The notes: generated from the letters alone by a model not told the origin. A DNA stretch of 64,000 nt from Streptomyces sp. Ru73 (GCF_002920575.1 NZ_PQSQ01000009.1:62001-126000); one strand, 5' to 3'. Positions 7,461 to 17,023 are shown, counted from the first letter of the stretch. Numbers and translations: made by a program.

Positions 7461-8435
7461 ATGGCAGCGAGCGCACCGGCCCGCACCGGCGCTCCGCCCG
7501 TCACCAGCACGCCGATCCGCCACCGGTCGCGTGCCGTCCTGGCCACCGTGCTGCTGGTGCTCGGCTGCATCCTCGCCCCGTCGGCCCTCACCGCCGGCTG
7601 GGCGCGCGCCGAACTCACCGACACCGCCCGCTACACCGCCACCACCGCACCGCTCTCCCGCGCCCCGGCCGTCCAGCGGAACATGGTCACCGCGATCACC
7701 GACGGCGTGATGCAGCGGGTGGACCTGTCACCGCTGGTGAACGCCGTACCGCCGGAGCAGCGCCCCGCCGTGCGCAAGCGGTTCACCCGCGGCGTCCGCG
7801 ACTTCGTGGCCACCCAGATCCGCGGCGTGGTCGCCTCCCGCTCGTTCCCCGCCCTGTGGAACCACGTCAACGGCACCACCCACGCCTCGCTCGTCACCGC
7901 GCTCTCCGCGTCCGGCGAGCGGTCCGTGAAGCTGGACCTCCAGCCCGTCGTGGACCGCGCCCGGGCCCGCCTCGCCCGCACCGTGCCGGCCGGCGCCCGG
8001 CTGATCCAGCGGGTCCATGTCTCCGGCACCACGCTCGTCCTGCTGCGCCCCGGCGAGGTGGACCGGTTCCGCGGCCCGTACGAGAAGGTGCGGACGCTCG
8101 GCCGGCTGCTGCCCGTCGCGGCCGTGCTGTGCCTGGTGTCCGGGCTGCTGGTCGCGCCGCGCCGCCGCCGGGCACTGCTCGGGACCGGCCTGGGCTGCGC
8201 GGCGGGCGGCGCGCTGCTGCTCGCCGTGTTCGCCGCCGCGCGCGGCTACGCCCTCGACGCGCTCCCCCGGTCGGTGACCCGGGCCACGGGCGAGGCGGTG
8301 TTCGACGCGCTCACCGCGAGCGCCCGGCTCGGCGGCCTGCTGCTGCTCGCCGCCGGACTCCTCACCGCCCTGGCGGCCTTCGTGCCGGGTGCCCTCGCGG
8401 CGCGGCGCGCCCGGCGGGAGCTCAGAGACCGATGA
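7461..8435 (+). CDS. Membrane protein with extracytoplasmic domain, function unknown
   Basis: A 324-residue protein. One transmembrane helix lies at about residues 27-49. An extracytoplasmic domain of about 155 residues follows (VQRNMVTAITDGVMQRVDLS). Three C-terminal helices come next (near 214-235, 240-265 and 288-315) and a basic tail ARRARRELRDR. No enzyme motif is seen. This layout is common among uncharacterised actinobacterial integral membrane proteins. ATG 7461 is preceded by GGAGGAG. The 3' end overlaps the convergent MDR gene by 14 bases. Confidence 0.8.
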   Translation: MAASAPARTGAPPVTSTPIRHRSRAVLATVLLVLGCILAPSALTAGWARAELTDTARYTATTAPLSRAPAVQRNMVTAITDGVMQRVDLSPLVNAVPPEQRPAVRKRFTRGVRDFVATQIRGVVASRSFPALWNHVNGTTHASLVTALSASGERSVKLDLQPVVDRARARLARTVPAGARLIQRVHVSGTTLVLLRPGEVDRFRGPYEKVRTLGRLLPVAAVLCLVSGLLVAPRRRRALLGTGLGCAAGGALLLAVFAAARGYALDALPRSVTRATGEAVFDALTASARLGGLLLLAAGLLTALAAFVPGALAARRARRELRDR

Positions 8436-9363
8436 CCGTCTTGCCCTGCGCGCGGCCCGTGCGGCTGCGGGCCAGGGCCTCCGGCGCCTCCTGCAGCTGG
8501 ACCTCGCTGGTGATGAGGACGGTGAGGCGGCCCGCGTCGAGCTGGTCGGCGAGGATCGACAGCAGCTGCGGCGAGGGGCGGTTGACGAAGTTGAAGCCGC
8601 GCAGGTTCTGGTCGATGAGCATGTCCGCGTCGGCCGCGCCGATCGTGGAGACGACCGTGCCGCCCTCCCGGACGACGCCCGTCATCTCCGCGAACGCCTC
8701 CGGCCCGCTGACCAGGTCGACCAGGACGTCCACCCCGTCCGGGTGAGCGGCCCGCACCTGCTCGGCCACCGGTCCCCGGGTGTGGTCCACGGTGGCCGCA
8801 GCACCGAACTGCGTCATCAGCTCCGCGCTGCCCTCCCGTGCCGTGGCGATCACCTCGGCGCCGCGCTGGGCCGCGAGCTGCGTGACGAACGTGCCGACGC
8901 CACCGGTCGCGCCGACCACCAGCACCCGCTTGCCCTCGGCGATCCGGGTCTCCTCGACGAGGTTGTACGCGGTCATCCCGGCCGTCGGCACCGCGGCCGA
9001 GGTCGCGTACGTGACGTTCCGCGGCGCGTGCGCGATGGCGTCCTCGGCGGCGACGGCGTAGTCCGCGTAGGAACCGCCGCCCCTGCCCACCAGCTGGAAC
9101 TGGCCGAACACCTGGTCACCGACCGTCCAGCGGCGCACGCCCGGACCGATCGCGACCACCTCGCCCGCGCCGTCGGCGCCCAGGACCAACGGGAAGGAGT
9201 GCGGCACGGCGTCCTTGAGCATGCCGTCGGCGATCTTCCAGTCGACCGGGTTCAGCCCGGCCACCGCCATCGCCACCAGCACCTCGCCGGGCCCCGGCTC
9301 GGGCTGCGGCAGGTCCATCAGCTCGGGCTCGGCCCCGAAAGCACTGACTGCTACGGCTCTCAT
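8422..9363 (-). CDS. Zinc-independent MDR family NADP-dependent oxidoreductase (quinone reductase-like)
   Basis: A 313-residue protein of the medium-chain dehydrogenase/reductase superfamily. The GroES-like N-terminal half contains LNPVDWKIADG and GADGAGEVVAIGPGV; the Rossmann half contains the NADP-binding loop VVGATGGVGTFVTQ. The structural and catalytic zinc cysteines of alcohol dehydrogenases are missing, so it belongs with quinone oxidoreductases and enoyl reductases. The physiological substrate cannot be told. It is read convergently with the preceding membrane protein. Confidence 0.9.
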   Translation of the reverse strand: MRAVAVSAFGAEPELMDLPQPEPGPGEVLVAMAVAGLNPVDWKIADGMLKDAVPHSFPLVLGADGAGEVVAIGPGVRRWTVGDQVFGQFQLVGRGGGSYADYAVAAEDAIAHAPRNVTYATSAAVPTAGMTAYNLVEETRIAEGKRVLVVGATGGVGTFVTQLAAQRGAEVIATAREGSAELMTQFGAAATVDHTRGPVAEQVRAAHPDGVDVLVDLVSGPEAFAEMTGVVREGGTVVSTIGAADADMLIDQNLRGFNFVNRPSPQLLSILADQLDAGRLTVLITSEVQLQEAPEALARSRTGRAQGKTVIGL

Positions 9364-9560
9364 CGTGGCGTCCCTTCACCTCTCCGTACCCGGCCCCTGT
9401 CCGGCCCCTGCCGCCAAGGATCGTAAGCACGCGGGTGCCGCCCGGCGCAGCAGGCGCCGGGCCGTGCCCCCGAAGCAACTCGTACGGCCGCCCTCCGGCA
9501 CCGCCCCGGCACGGAGGCGCCGGGTTTGGCGGGCCACCGGTGCGGTTACCCCTCCCCCTT

Positions 9561-10496
9561 ATGAAGGGCGACAAGAAGGACGAAGCGACCGTACGGGCGG
9601 GCCGGCGCACCGTCGCGATCACCCGCCCGGACAAGGTGCTCTTCCCGGACGACGGCATCACGAAGCTGGACGTGGCCGAGCACTACCGGGCCGTCGCCCA
9701 GCGCGCGCTGCCGCACCTGCGCGGCCGGCCCCTGATGATGGAGCGGCATCCGGACGGCATCGGCGGTCGGCCCCTGATGCAGAAGAACGCGCCGGACTAC
9801 TTCCCCGACTGGATCCGCACCTCCGTGCAGGAGAAGGCCGGCGGCAAGGTCACGCACGTCGTCTGCGACGACGCCGCCACCCTGGTCTACCTGGCCGGGC
9901 AGGCGTCCCTCACCCAGCACCGCTGGCTCTCCCGGGAGGACACCCCCAACGAGCCCGACCTCCTGATCGTCGACCTGGACCCCTCGGAGGGCGCGGACTT
10001 CGAGGACGTGCGCTGGGCGGCCGGCCGGGTCTGCGCGCTGTGGGACGAGGTCGGGCTGCCCGCACGGCTGATGACCACCGGCTCGCGCGGGCTGCACGTC
10101 ATCGCGCCGCTGGACGCCAAGGCCGACTACGACGCGGTACGGGACTTCGCGCACCGTGCCGCCGAACTGCTCGCCGACCGCCACCCGGACCGGCTCACCA
10201 CCGAGCAGCGCAAGGCCGACCGCCCCACGAAGGGCGGCCGGGGCCGCATCTACCTCGACGTGCAGCGCAACGCCTACGCGCAGACCGCGGTCGCGCCGTA
10301 CAGCGTGCGCGCCAAGCCGGGCGCACCGGTGGCCGTACCGATCGGCCGCGACGAGCTGGACGACCCCGAACTGCACGCCCAGCGGTGGACGCTCCGCACC
10401 GTCCCCGAGCGCCTGGAGGCGGCCGACCCGTGGTCCGGCGACGGCTGGCGCGGCCGGTCGGTGGGTGCCGCGGCGAAGCGACTGCCGGAGGAGTGA
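9561..10496 (+). CDS. LigD-type primase-polymerase domain protein
   Basis: A 311-residue archaeo-eukaryotic primase-type polymerase like the Pol domain of ligase D. Recognisable motifs are KVLFPDDGITKLDVAEHY, the metal-binding DLDPSEG (two catalytic aspartates) and TGSRGLHVIAPL. Ligase and nuclease domains are absent, so the protein must work in trans with separate Ku and ligase proteins in end-joining repair. No Shine-Dalgarno sequence precedes ATG 9561 (only a pyrimidine-rich CCCCTCCCCCTT), so the mRNA may be leaderless. Confidence 0.9.
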   Translation: MKGDKKDEATVRAGRRTVAITRPDKVLFPDDGITKLDVAEHYRAVAQRALPHLRGRPLMMERHPDGIGGRPLMQKNAPDYFPDWIRTSVQEKAGGKVTHVVCDDAATLVYLAGQASLTQHRWLSREDTPNEPDLLIVDLDPSEGADFEDVRWAAGRVCALWDEVGLPARLMTTGSRGLHVIAPLDAKADYDAVRDFAHRAAELLADRHPDRLTTEQRKADRPTKGGRGRIYLDVQRNAYAQTAVAPYSVRAKPGAPVAVPIGRDELDDPELHAQRWTLRTVPERLEAADPWSGDGWRGRSVGAAAKRLPEE

Positions 10497-10567
10497 GAAG
10501 CGGCGCGGGGCAGCGCACGCCCGAGGAATGAAGCGCGGCGCGGCGGGGAGCCGCGCCGCGCGCCCGC

Positions 10568-12655
10568 TCAGACGCCGATGTCGCCGCCGTCCTTGCGCCA
10601 GACGCTGACCACCGAGGGACGGACCAGCACGCCCGGCCCGTCCGGCCAGTGCGACGCCGGCTTCTCCACGCTCGCGCCGTCCACCTCGCCCGGGTGCTGC
10701 ACCGCGACCATCACCCGGCGCTCCTGCACGATCGGGCCGCAGGTCTCCGCGCCGGTCGGCACGGTGAGGAACTGCCGCACCTCGCCCCGCCGGGCACCGG
10801 TCGTGGCCACGCCGAACAGGCCGTCGTGGCTGCCCAGGGCGTTGCCGTCGGTGGAGATCCACAGGTTGCCGTGCACGTCGAAGGTGATGTTGTCGGGGCA
10901 GGAGATGGGGTTGACCTGGTCCTTGGGGAAGCCGCCGAAGTACGTCGACGGGTCCTCCGGGTCACCGCAGACCAGGAAGAGGTTCCACGTGAAACGTCCG
11001 GCCGCCGGGTCGTTGCGGTGCTCGGTCAGCTCCAGGATCTGGCCGTGCTTGTTGGCGTTCCGCGGGTTGGCCTCGTCGGCCGGTGCCTTGCCGGCCTTGC
11101 CGCGGTCGCTGTTGTTGGTCAGCGCCACGTAGACCTTGCCGGTACGGGGGCTGGGCTCGACGTCCTCGGGGCGGTCCATCTTCGTGGCGCCCACCTTGTC
11201 GGCGGCCATCCGCGTGAAGACGTACACCTCTTCCGCCGTCATGCCGGGCACGTGCGAGGTGGTGCCGGTAGCCAGCGGGATCCACTCGCCGTGGCCGTCG
11301 AACTCGCCGTCCGCCGGCAGCTTCCCCGACCCGTCGATCTGGCCGGCCGGGCTGTCGCCGGTGAACTTGGCGACGTACAGCGTGCCCTCGTCCAGCAGCG
11401 TGCGGTTGTGCTCGCGGGCCGCGGCGCTCGTCCCGCGCTTCATCCGCTTGGCGGAGACGAACTTGTAGAAGTAGTCGAACTTCTCGTCGTCACCCATGTA
11501 GAGGACGGGTCGGCCGTCCGGCGTCAGCCGCGGTTCGGCGGCCTCGTGCTTGAAGCGGCCCAGCGCGGTGAGCTTGCGCGGCGTGGAGTCGGGGTCGAAC
11601 GGGTCGATCTCCACCACCCAGCCGAAGCGGTTGGTCTCGTTGGGCTCCTTCGCCACGTCGAAGCGCGGATCGAACCGCTCCCACTTGCGCTGGCTGGCCC
11701 CGCCCGTGATGCCGTACCGCTTCAGCCGCGCCACGGTCCGCGCGTCGGTGACCTGGTCGGCGTTGCCGAAGTACTGGTTGAAGTTCTCCTCGCCGGACAG
11801 CACCGTGCCCCACGGCGTGATGCCGCCACCGCAGTTGTTGAGCGTGCCGAGGATGCGGGTGCCCTTGGGGTCGGCGGAGGTCTTCAGCAGGTCGCTGCCG
11901 GCCGCCGGACCGGTCACGTCGAAGGGCGTGGTGCCGGTGATCCGCCGGTTGAGACGGTGCCGGGGCACCGCGGTGAGCCGGCCGCTGCGCCGCTCCTCCT
12001 GCGCCGCGAGCACCGTCAGGCCGTGCGCCTGCAGCCCGATCTCGGCCTGCTCGCGAGTGGGGTGCTCCGCGTCGTACCCGGCGAACATCAGGTTCTCGTC
12101 GGTGTACTCGTGGTTGACCACCAGCAGCTGGCGGTCCCGCTCGCCCGGCAGGTCCAGTACGGCCATGTAGTCGTTGTTGTAGCCGAACTGCCCGGCCTGG
12201 GCCTTGGCGGACTGACGGTCAGCGTCGAACGCCGGCGCACCGCGCAGCACCGGGTCGCCCCAGCGGATGACGATGTTCTGCTCGTGCCCCGCGGGAACGG
12301 TCACCGTGTCGGCGGTGTTGGGCGCGACGGGGGAGAACCGCAGGCCGCGCGCGGGGCGGCGGGCGTGCCGGGTGGCACCGGCGGCGGTACCGGACGCGGC
12401 GCCGGAGCCGGCCGCGGCGGCGGGCGCGGCACCCGGGCCGGTCAGTACGGCGCCGGTGGCGGCCGCCGCCGTGACGACGGCACTCGCGCGCAGCACGGAA
12501 CGACGGGAGAGCGCGCTCGCGATCACGTCGCCCACGTACGCGTTGTCGCTGGTGTTGGGCGTCTCGTGGAAGCAGGCGTCGCCGCACCGGTAGCGGCAGG
12601 TGAGGGCCGAACGGCCGCCGGGGTGCGAGCCGATCAGCGGCAGCAGCTTGCGCAC
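10568..12655 (-). CDS. Tat-exported PhoX/DUF839 family phosphatase
   Basis: A 695-residue protein of the PhoX (DUF839) family, calcium- and iron-dependent secreted alkaline phosphatases. The N-terminus has a Cys-rich stretch (TCRYRCGDACFHETPN). It is followed by a Tat signal SRRSVLRASAVV (twin Arg at 51-52) and an Ala-rich hydrophobic region ending near residue 85. The mature part carries family segments such as NHEYTDENLMF, GGGITPWGTVLSGEENF and YMGDDEKFDYFYKFV. The start is GTG 12655 behind GGAAGGA. A clear PHO box was not found upstream, so phosphate control is not shown. One parS-like site lies inside the gene. Confidence 0.9.
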   Translation of the reverse strand: MRKLLPLIGSHPGGRSALTCRYRCGDACFHETPNTSDNAYVGDVIASALSRRSVLRASAVVTAAAATGAVLTGPGAAPAAAAGSGAASGTAAGATRHARRPARGLRFSPVAPNTADTVTVPAGHEQNIVIRWGDPVLRGAPAFDADRQSAKAQAGQFGYNNDYMAVLDLPGERDRQLLVVNHEYTDENLMFAGYDAEHPTREQAEIGLQAHGLTVLAAQEERRSGRLTAVPRHRLNRRITGTTPFDVTGPAAGSDLLKTSADPKGTRILGTLNNCGGGITPWGTVLSGEENFNQYFGNADQVTDARTVARLKRYGITGGASQRKWERFDPRFDVAKEPNETNRFGWVVEIDPFDPDSTPRKLTALGRFKHEAAEPRLTPDGRPVLYMGDDEKFDYFYKFVSAKRMKRGTSAAAREHNRTLLDEGTLYVAKFTGDSPAGQIDGSGKLPADGEFDGHGEWIPLATGTTSHVPGMTAEEVYVFTRMAADKVGATKMDRPEDVEPSPRTGKVYVALTNNSDRGKAGKAPADEANPRNANKHGQILELTEHRNDPAAGRFTWNLFLVCGDPEDPSTYFGGFPKDQVNPISCPDNITFDVHGNLWISTDGNALGSHDGLFGVATTGARRGEVRQFLTVPTGAETCGPIVQERRVMVAVQHPGEVDGASVEKPASHWPDGPGVLVRPSVVSVWRKDGGDIGV
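10982..10995. other. Degenerate parS-like site
   Basis: GTTCCACGTGAAAC differs from parS by one base. It lies inside the PhoX-like gene in a different frame from the other genic sites: on the minus strand it encodes part of RFTWN in the conserved domain, not V-S-R-E-T. It may be a weak ParB site or chance. Confidence 0.4.
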
Positions 12656-12959
12656 GGTGTTCCTTCCCCGGGCCGCTCGGCTTGCCGTTCGGCCGGTTTG
12701 ACGGTTGGTCTGATGACCGAATTCGTGTGATCAGCGGTGACGGTATGGGCACAGGCCCGACACGCGGCGACAAAAGGATGAACTGACGGTGAATCCGGGC
12801 TGCTTCGGCTCGTGCCGCAGCACGACGCGCGGGGTCCCACGATGCGATAGGGCCTGGCCGCTACCCTTTGGTGTCCGTGCAGGTCAGGAACGCACTGCGT
12901 TTATCGGACATTCGCCGCACCCACCACCGCACGACACCACACGCACGAGAGGTACGCCG
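12656..12959. other. Divergent intergenic region (304 bases)
   Basis: It separates the leftward PhoX-like gene from the rightward VWA gene and must hold both promoters. It has a locally lower-GC stretch around TTTGACGGTTGGTCTGATG (about 12697-12715) and GCGTTTATCGGACATTC (12897-12913). I see no convincing operator, riboswitch or small gene. Confidence 0.4.
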
Positions 12960-14693
12960 ATGGGCATTCGGAGTCTGCTGCGCAACGCTTTCGGTCGCTC
13001 CAAGGCGGCCCGTAAGGAACCGAATGCCGCCGCGGAGACGGAGGCCACCGACGCGGCGGCCATTCCGGAGGCCCGCGAGGAGGCGGCACCGGCGGAGTCG
13101 GCACCGGCCACCGCCGAGAAGGAGGTGCCCGCGGCCCGTACGGAGCAGGAGCCGGCCCGTACGGAGGTGTACGCGGAGACCGCACCGGCGGCGGGCGCCG
13201 CGGTGATGGCCGGCTCGGCCGGCTCCGCGGGCCCGGCCACGGGCTCGGCGTCGTCCGAGGTGTCGGACCTGGTGCGGGAGGCGTTCGACCGGCCGTCGAC
13301 CGACCGTCCGTCAGCCGAGCGCCTGCCGGCGAAGGAGGCCGCTGAGGCGAAGCCCGCTGACGACGTGTCGGCCGAGGCCGAGGCCCCTGCCGGGGCGAAG
13401 ACGGAGGACAAGGCGGAGGCCGAGGCCGCGGTCGAGGCGGAGGACAAGGCCGAGGTCGAGGTCGAGGTCGAGGCGAAGCCCGAGGCTGAGGTGAAGCCCG
13501 CGGTCGAGGCCGCGAAGGAGCCTGCAGCGGAGGCCACTACCGAGGCCGCGACGGAGCCCGAGACCGCAAAGGAGCCCGAGGCCGAGGTCGAGGCCGCGCC
13601 CGCAGCGGAGCCGGTCGGGGAGCCCGCCGTCGAGCCCGTCGCGGAGACCCCCGAGCCGGTGGCCGCCGAGGCCGAGGCCAACACCGAGGCAGCTGAACCC
13701 GAGGCCACCGAGCCCAAGGCCGACAAGCCGGAAGCCATCCCGCAGACCGAGGACGAGCCGAAGGCCGAGGACGAGCCGCAGCCCGTGGCCGAGCCCCAGG
13801 CCGACGACGAGCCGAAGGCCAAGGACGAGCCGGTGGCCACTCCCACCATCCCCGCCGCGCGTTCCGAGGTGCCCGCCGAGACGGTCGCCACCGAGCCGGC
13901 GCCTGCGCCCGAGGCCGCCCCGGCCCCCGAGGCCGCCGAGGCGCCCGTCCCCGCCGGCGACGGCGCGGACGCCGCGATCTCGCTCAGCAAGGTGGAGACG
14001 GTCGCGCCCGGGCTGGTCAGCCTGTACAAGGACGCCGGTGCGGCGCTGGCGAAGCAGGGCCTGGGCACCCAGCGCGCCGCCGTCTACCTCGTACTCGACC
14101 GCTCCGGCTCGATGCGCAACTACTACAAGGACGGCACCGTCCAGCACCTCGCCGAGCAGGCCCTCGGCCTCGCCGCGAACCTGGACGACGACGGCACCGT
14201 GCCCGTCGTCTTCTTCTCCACCGACGTCGACGGCACCGCCGACCTGGACCTGACCTCGTACGAGGGCCGGATCGAGGAGCTGCACGCGGGCCTCGGCCAC
14301 ATGGGCCGTACCAACTACCACTGGGCGATCAAGGCCGTCGTCGACCACTACAAGAAGTCGAAGACCACGGCGCCGGCGTTCGTGATCTTCCAGACGGACG
14401 GCGCCCCGACGTCCAAGCCCGCCGCCGAGAAGGCGCTGTGCGAGGCGGCCGACCTGCCGATCTTCTGGCAGTTCGTCGGCTTCGGCGACCCCGAGGCCAA
14501 GGGCTTCGACTTCCTGCGCAAGCTGGACGACCTGGCCGTACCGGAGAAGCGCAAGGTCGACAACGCCGGCTTCTTCCACGCCGGCCGCGACCCGCGCGCC
14601 GTCGCCGACGCCGAGCTCTACGCGCAGCTGATGATCGAGTTCCCGGAGTGGCTCACCGAGGCGCGCACCGCGGGCGTACTCAAGGACAGCTGA
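12960..14693 (+). CDS. VWA (TerF-like) protein with long acidic low-complexity N-terminus
   Basis: A 577-residue protein in two parts. Residues 1-330 start with a basic MGIRSLLRNAFGRSKAARKE and continue as a Glu/Ala/Pro/Lys-rich tract, with many repeats of the type EVEVEAKPEAE, EPEAEVEAAPAAEP and EDEPKAEDEPQPVAEP. Residues 335-577 form a von Willebrand A domain of the TerF/TerY type, with the MIDAS motif DRSGSM near residue 380, the MIDAS Thr region GRTNY and FQTDGAP. VWA-TerF proteins belong to tellurite/stress-response complexes and are thought to bind metal and partner proteins in the cytoplasm. No ter genes are adjacent. ATG 12960 follows GAGAGG. Confidence 0.87.
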   Translation: MGIRSLLRNAFGRSKAARKEPNAAAETEATDAAAIPEAREEAAPAESAPATAEKEVPAARTEQEPARTEVYAETAPAAGAAVMAGSAGSAGPATGSASSEVSDLVREAFDRPSTDRPSAERLPAKEAAEAKPADDVSAEAEAPAGAKTEDKAEAEAAVEAEDKAEVEVEVEAKPEAEVKPAVEAAKEPAAEATTEAATEPETAKEPEAEVEAAPAAEPVGEPAVEPVAETPEPVAAEAEANTEAAEPEATEPKADKPEAIPQTEDEPKAEDEPQPVAEPQADDEPKAKDEPVATPTIPAARSEVPAETVATEPAPAPEAAPAPEAAEAPVPAGDGADAAISLSKVETVAPGLVSLYKDAGAALAKQGLGTQRAAVYLVLDRSGSMRNYYKDGTVQHLAEQALGLAANLDDDGTVPVVFFSTDVDGTADLDLTSYEGRIEELHAGLGHMGRTNYHWAIKAVVDHYKKSKTTAPAFVIFQTDGAPTSKPAAEKALCEAADLPIFWQFVGFGDPEAKGFDFLRKLDDLAVPEKRKVDNAGFFHAGRDPRAVADAELYAQLMIEFPEWLTEARTAGVLKDS

Positions 14694-14727
14694 AAGGCCA
14701 GCTGACCGGCAGCGTCAGCAGCGGACC

Positions 14728-14761
14728 CGGCCCGGCGGCCCCGCAAGGGGCTCCCGGGCCG
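14728..14761 (+). terminator. Terminator hairpin after VWA gene
   Basis: A 15-bp stem with two mismatches and a GCAA tetraloop, 34 bases after the stop. The left arm is CGGCCCGGCGGCCCC and the right arm GGGGCTCCCGGGCCG. It is a strong GC-rich terminator for the rightward gene. Confidence 0.65.
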
Positions 14762-14850
14762 TTCCGCTGCCAGGACACTTCGTCCGCTCCCGCCCACCGC
14801 TCAGCCCGCCGCCGTACGCACGACGACGCACGCACGGCGAAACCCACCGC

Positions 14851-15042
14851 TCAGTCCGCCGTCGTGTGGGCGAGGAACAGCGACCAGGCCGCCCGGGAGA
14901 ACGCCAGCCGCGGCGCCTCCTCGTCCGCGCCCCGCCGCGAGTCCCGTACGTGGACCCCGCTCGCGGTGATCGCCACTTCCACGCAGGTGCCGTCCGTCTC
15001 ACGGCTGTAGCTCGACGAGACCCATCTCAGCTGCTCTTCCAC
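14851..15042 (-). CDS. Orphan DUF397 protein
   Basis: A 63-residue DUF397 protein. It has the family hallmarks LRWVSSSYS, the Cys-containing strand TCVEVAI, VHVRDSR and the C-terminal F-x-x-W motif FSRAAWSLFL. DUF397 proteins are small cytoplasmic partners of XRE/DUF5753 regulators (BldB/WhiJ-like systems) and are usually encoded next to one; no such regulator is adjacent here. The start GTG 15042 follows GGGGGAGGGG; longer readings upstream look non-coding. Confidence 0.8.
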   Translation of the reverse strand: MEEQLRWVSSSYSRETDGTCVEVAITASGVHVRDSRRGADEEAPRLAFSRAAWSLFLAHTTAD

Positions 15043-15254
15043 GGCCCGCCCCTCCCCCTGGTCCCTCCTCCCCACAGCATCCCCGGTCGTCAGCGCCCCA
15101 TGCGCGGCCCCCCGCACGGCCACGTGCACGGGGCCGTGCGCGCGCCCGCCGGGCGCAGGAAAGGGGGCGCGGTGACCCCCTGCCGGGCGAGTACGATATT
15201 GGCGTTCCGTAGTGCAAAAAATCACTCACCGTAGCGACTTGGGAGCAGCCGGCA

Positions 15255-16970
15255 ATGGCTCGACACCTCATCACCAGCGCCCTTCCGTACATCAACGGGA
15301 TCAAGCACCTGGGCAACATGGTGGGGTCCATGCTCCCGGCCGACGTGTACTCCCGCTATATGCGGCAGCGCGGGCACGACGTGCTGTACATCTGCGCCAC
15401 CGATGAGCACGGCACCCCCGCCGAGCTGGCCGCGAAGGACGCCGGCCAGTCCGTCGACGCGTTCTGCGCCGAGCAGCACGACGCGCAGAAGGCGATCTAC
15501 GAGGGCTTCGGGCTGGCCTTCGACCACTTCGGCCGCAGCTCCTCGCAGCAGAACGTCGAGCTGACCCAGCACTTCGCGCGCAAGCTGCACGAGAACGGCT
15601 TCATCGAGGAGCGGGCGATCCGCCAGGTCTACTCGAAGGCCGACGAGCGCTTCCTGCCCGACCGCTACATCGTCGGCACGTGCCCGCACTGCGGTTACGA
15701 CAAGGCCCGCGGCGACCAGTGCGAGAACTGCACCCGCGTGCTGGACCCGACCGACCTGATCGACGCCCGCTCGGCGATCAGCGGCAGCAGCGACCTGGAG
15801 GTGCGCGAGACCAAGCACCTCTTCCTGCTGCAGTCCAAGCTCCAGGGCGAGGTCGAGAAGTTCATCGACGAGACCGGCGAGGAGTGGCCGACGCTGGCCT
15901 CCTCCATCGCCCGCAAGTGGCTGACCGAGGGCCTGCACGACCGCGCGATCACCCGTGACCTGGACTGGGGCGTGCCGGTGCCGGCCGACGTCTGGCCGGA
16001 CCTGGCCGCCGAGGGCAAGGTCTTCTACGTCTGGTTCGACGCCCCGATCGAGTACATCGGCTCGACGAAGGAGTGGGCGGACGCGGCGCCCGACGGCGAG
16101 GTACGGGACTGGAAGTCGTGGTGGTACGAGGCCGACGACGTCCGGTACACGGAGTTCATGGCCAAGGACAACGTGCCGTTCCACAGCGTGATGTTCCCGG
16201 CGACGCAGCTGGGCACCCGCGAGCCGTGGAAGAAGGTCGACTTCCTCAAGGCCTTCAACTGGCTGAACTACTACGGCGGCAAGTTCTCCACCTCGCAGCG
16301 GCGCGGCATCTTCACCGACGCCGCGCTGGAGCTGCTGCCCGCCGACTACTGGCGCTACTTCCTGATCGCGAACGCGCCGGAGTCCGACGACACCTCCTTC
16401 ACCTGGGAGCTGTTCTCCTCCTCGGTCAACAAGGACCTGGCCGACACCCTCGGCAACTTCGTCAACCGCGTGCTGTCGTTCTCGCGGAAGCGCTTCGGTG
16501 ACGAGGTCCCGGCGGGCGCCGAGCCCGGTGAGGCCGAGGCGAAGCTGGGCGAGGAGATCGCCCGGCTGCTCGCCGAGTACGAGGAGCACATGGACGCGCT
16601 CCAGTTCCGCAAGGCCGCGGCCGCGCTGCGTGCCCTGTGGAGCGCGGGCAACTCCTACCTGGAGGAGAAGGCCCCCTGGCTGGAGATCAAGACCGACAAG
16701 GACGCGGCGGCGCTGACGCTGCGTACGGCGATGAACCTCATCCACCTGTACTCGGTGGTCTCCGAGCCCTTCATCCCGGCGTCGGCGAAGGCCATGCGCG
16801 GCGCGTTCGCGCTGGCCGACGACACGGCCCTGTGGGTCACCGCCGATGAGGCCAAGGCCCTCGCCTCGGTCCCGGCCGGCACCCCCTTCACCGTTCCCCC
16901 GGTCCTCTTCGCCAAGATCACCGAAGACGACCTCGCGGCCTACAAGGAGCGCTTCGGCGGCGAGGAGTAA
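15255..16970 (+). CDS. metG: Methionyl-tRNA synthetase
   Basis: A 571-residue class I aminoacyl-tRNA synthetase that charges tRNA-Met in the cytoplasm. The catalytic HIGH-equivalent lies in [14 protein letters not shown] near residue 17 and the KMSKS-equivalent is KFSTS in [13 protein letters not shown]. The connective peptide holds a zinc knuckle CPHC-x9-CENC. The anticodon-binding helical domain follows. There is no C-terminal dimerisation extension, so it is the short form. ATG 15255 is preceded by GGGAG nine bases upstream. Confidence 0.97.
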   Translation: MARHLITSALPYINGIKHLGNMVGSMLPADVYSRYMRQRGHDVLYICATDEHGTPAELAAKDAGQSVDAFCAEQHDAQKAIYEGFGLAFDHFGRSSSQQNVELTQHFARKLHENGFIEERAIRQVYSKADERFLPDRYIVGTCPHCGYDKARGDQCENCTRVLDPTDLIDARSAISGSSDLEVRETKHLFLLQSKLQGEVEKFIDETGEEWPTLASSIARKWLTEGLHDRAITRDLDWGVPVPADVWPDLAAEGKVFYVWFDAPIEYIGSTKEWADAAPDGEVRDWKSWWYEADDVRYTEFMAKDNVPFHSVMFPATQLGTREPWKKVDFLKAFNWLNYYGGKFSTSQRRGIFTDAALELLPADYWRYFLIANAPESDDTSFTWELFSSSVNKDLADTLGNFVNRVLSFSRKRFGDEVPAGAEPGEAEAKLGEEIARLLAEYEEHMDALQFRKAAAALRALWSAGNSYLEEKAPWLEIKTDKDAAALTLRTAMNLIHLYSVVSEPFIPASAKAMRGAFALADDTALWVTADEAKALASVPAGTPFTVPPVLFAKITEDDLAAYKERFGGEE

Positions 16971-16988
16971 GCCCCACAACGCCCTGCC

Positions 16989-17023
16989 GAAGGGCCCGGA
17001 ACCCCACGGGTTCCGGGCCCTTC
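16989..17023 (+). terminator. Terminator of metG
   Basis: A perfect 16-bp stem GAAGGGCCCGGAACCC with a 3-base loop, starting 18 bases after the metG stop. Confidence 0.85.

Noticed and set aside
12656..12760. Possible PHO box before the PhoX-like gene
   Set aside because: GGTCATCAGAC and CCGTCAAACCGG resemble PHO half-units, but the spacing is about 15 bases instead of 11 and the GTTCA core is missing.
13311..14579. Minus-strand Gly/Leu/Arg-rich frame with LGLGLRLVLG-type repeats opposite the VWA gene
   Set aside because: The repeats are the antisense of the Glu/Ala/Pro codons of the acidic arm, not a membrane protein.
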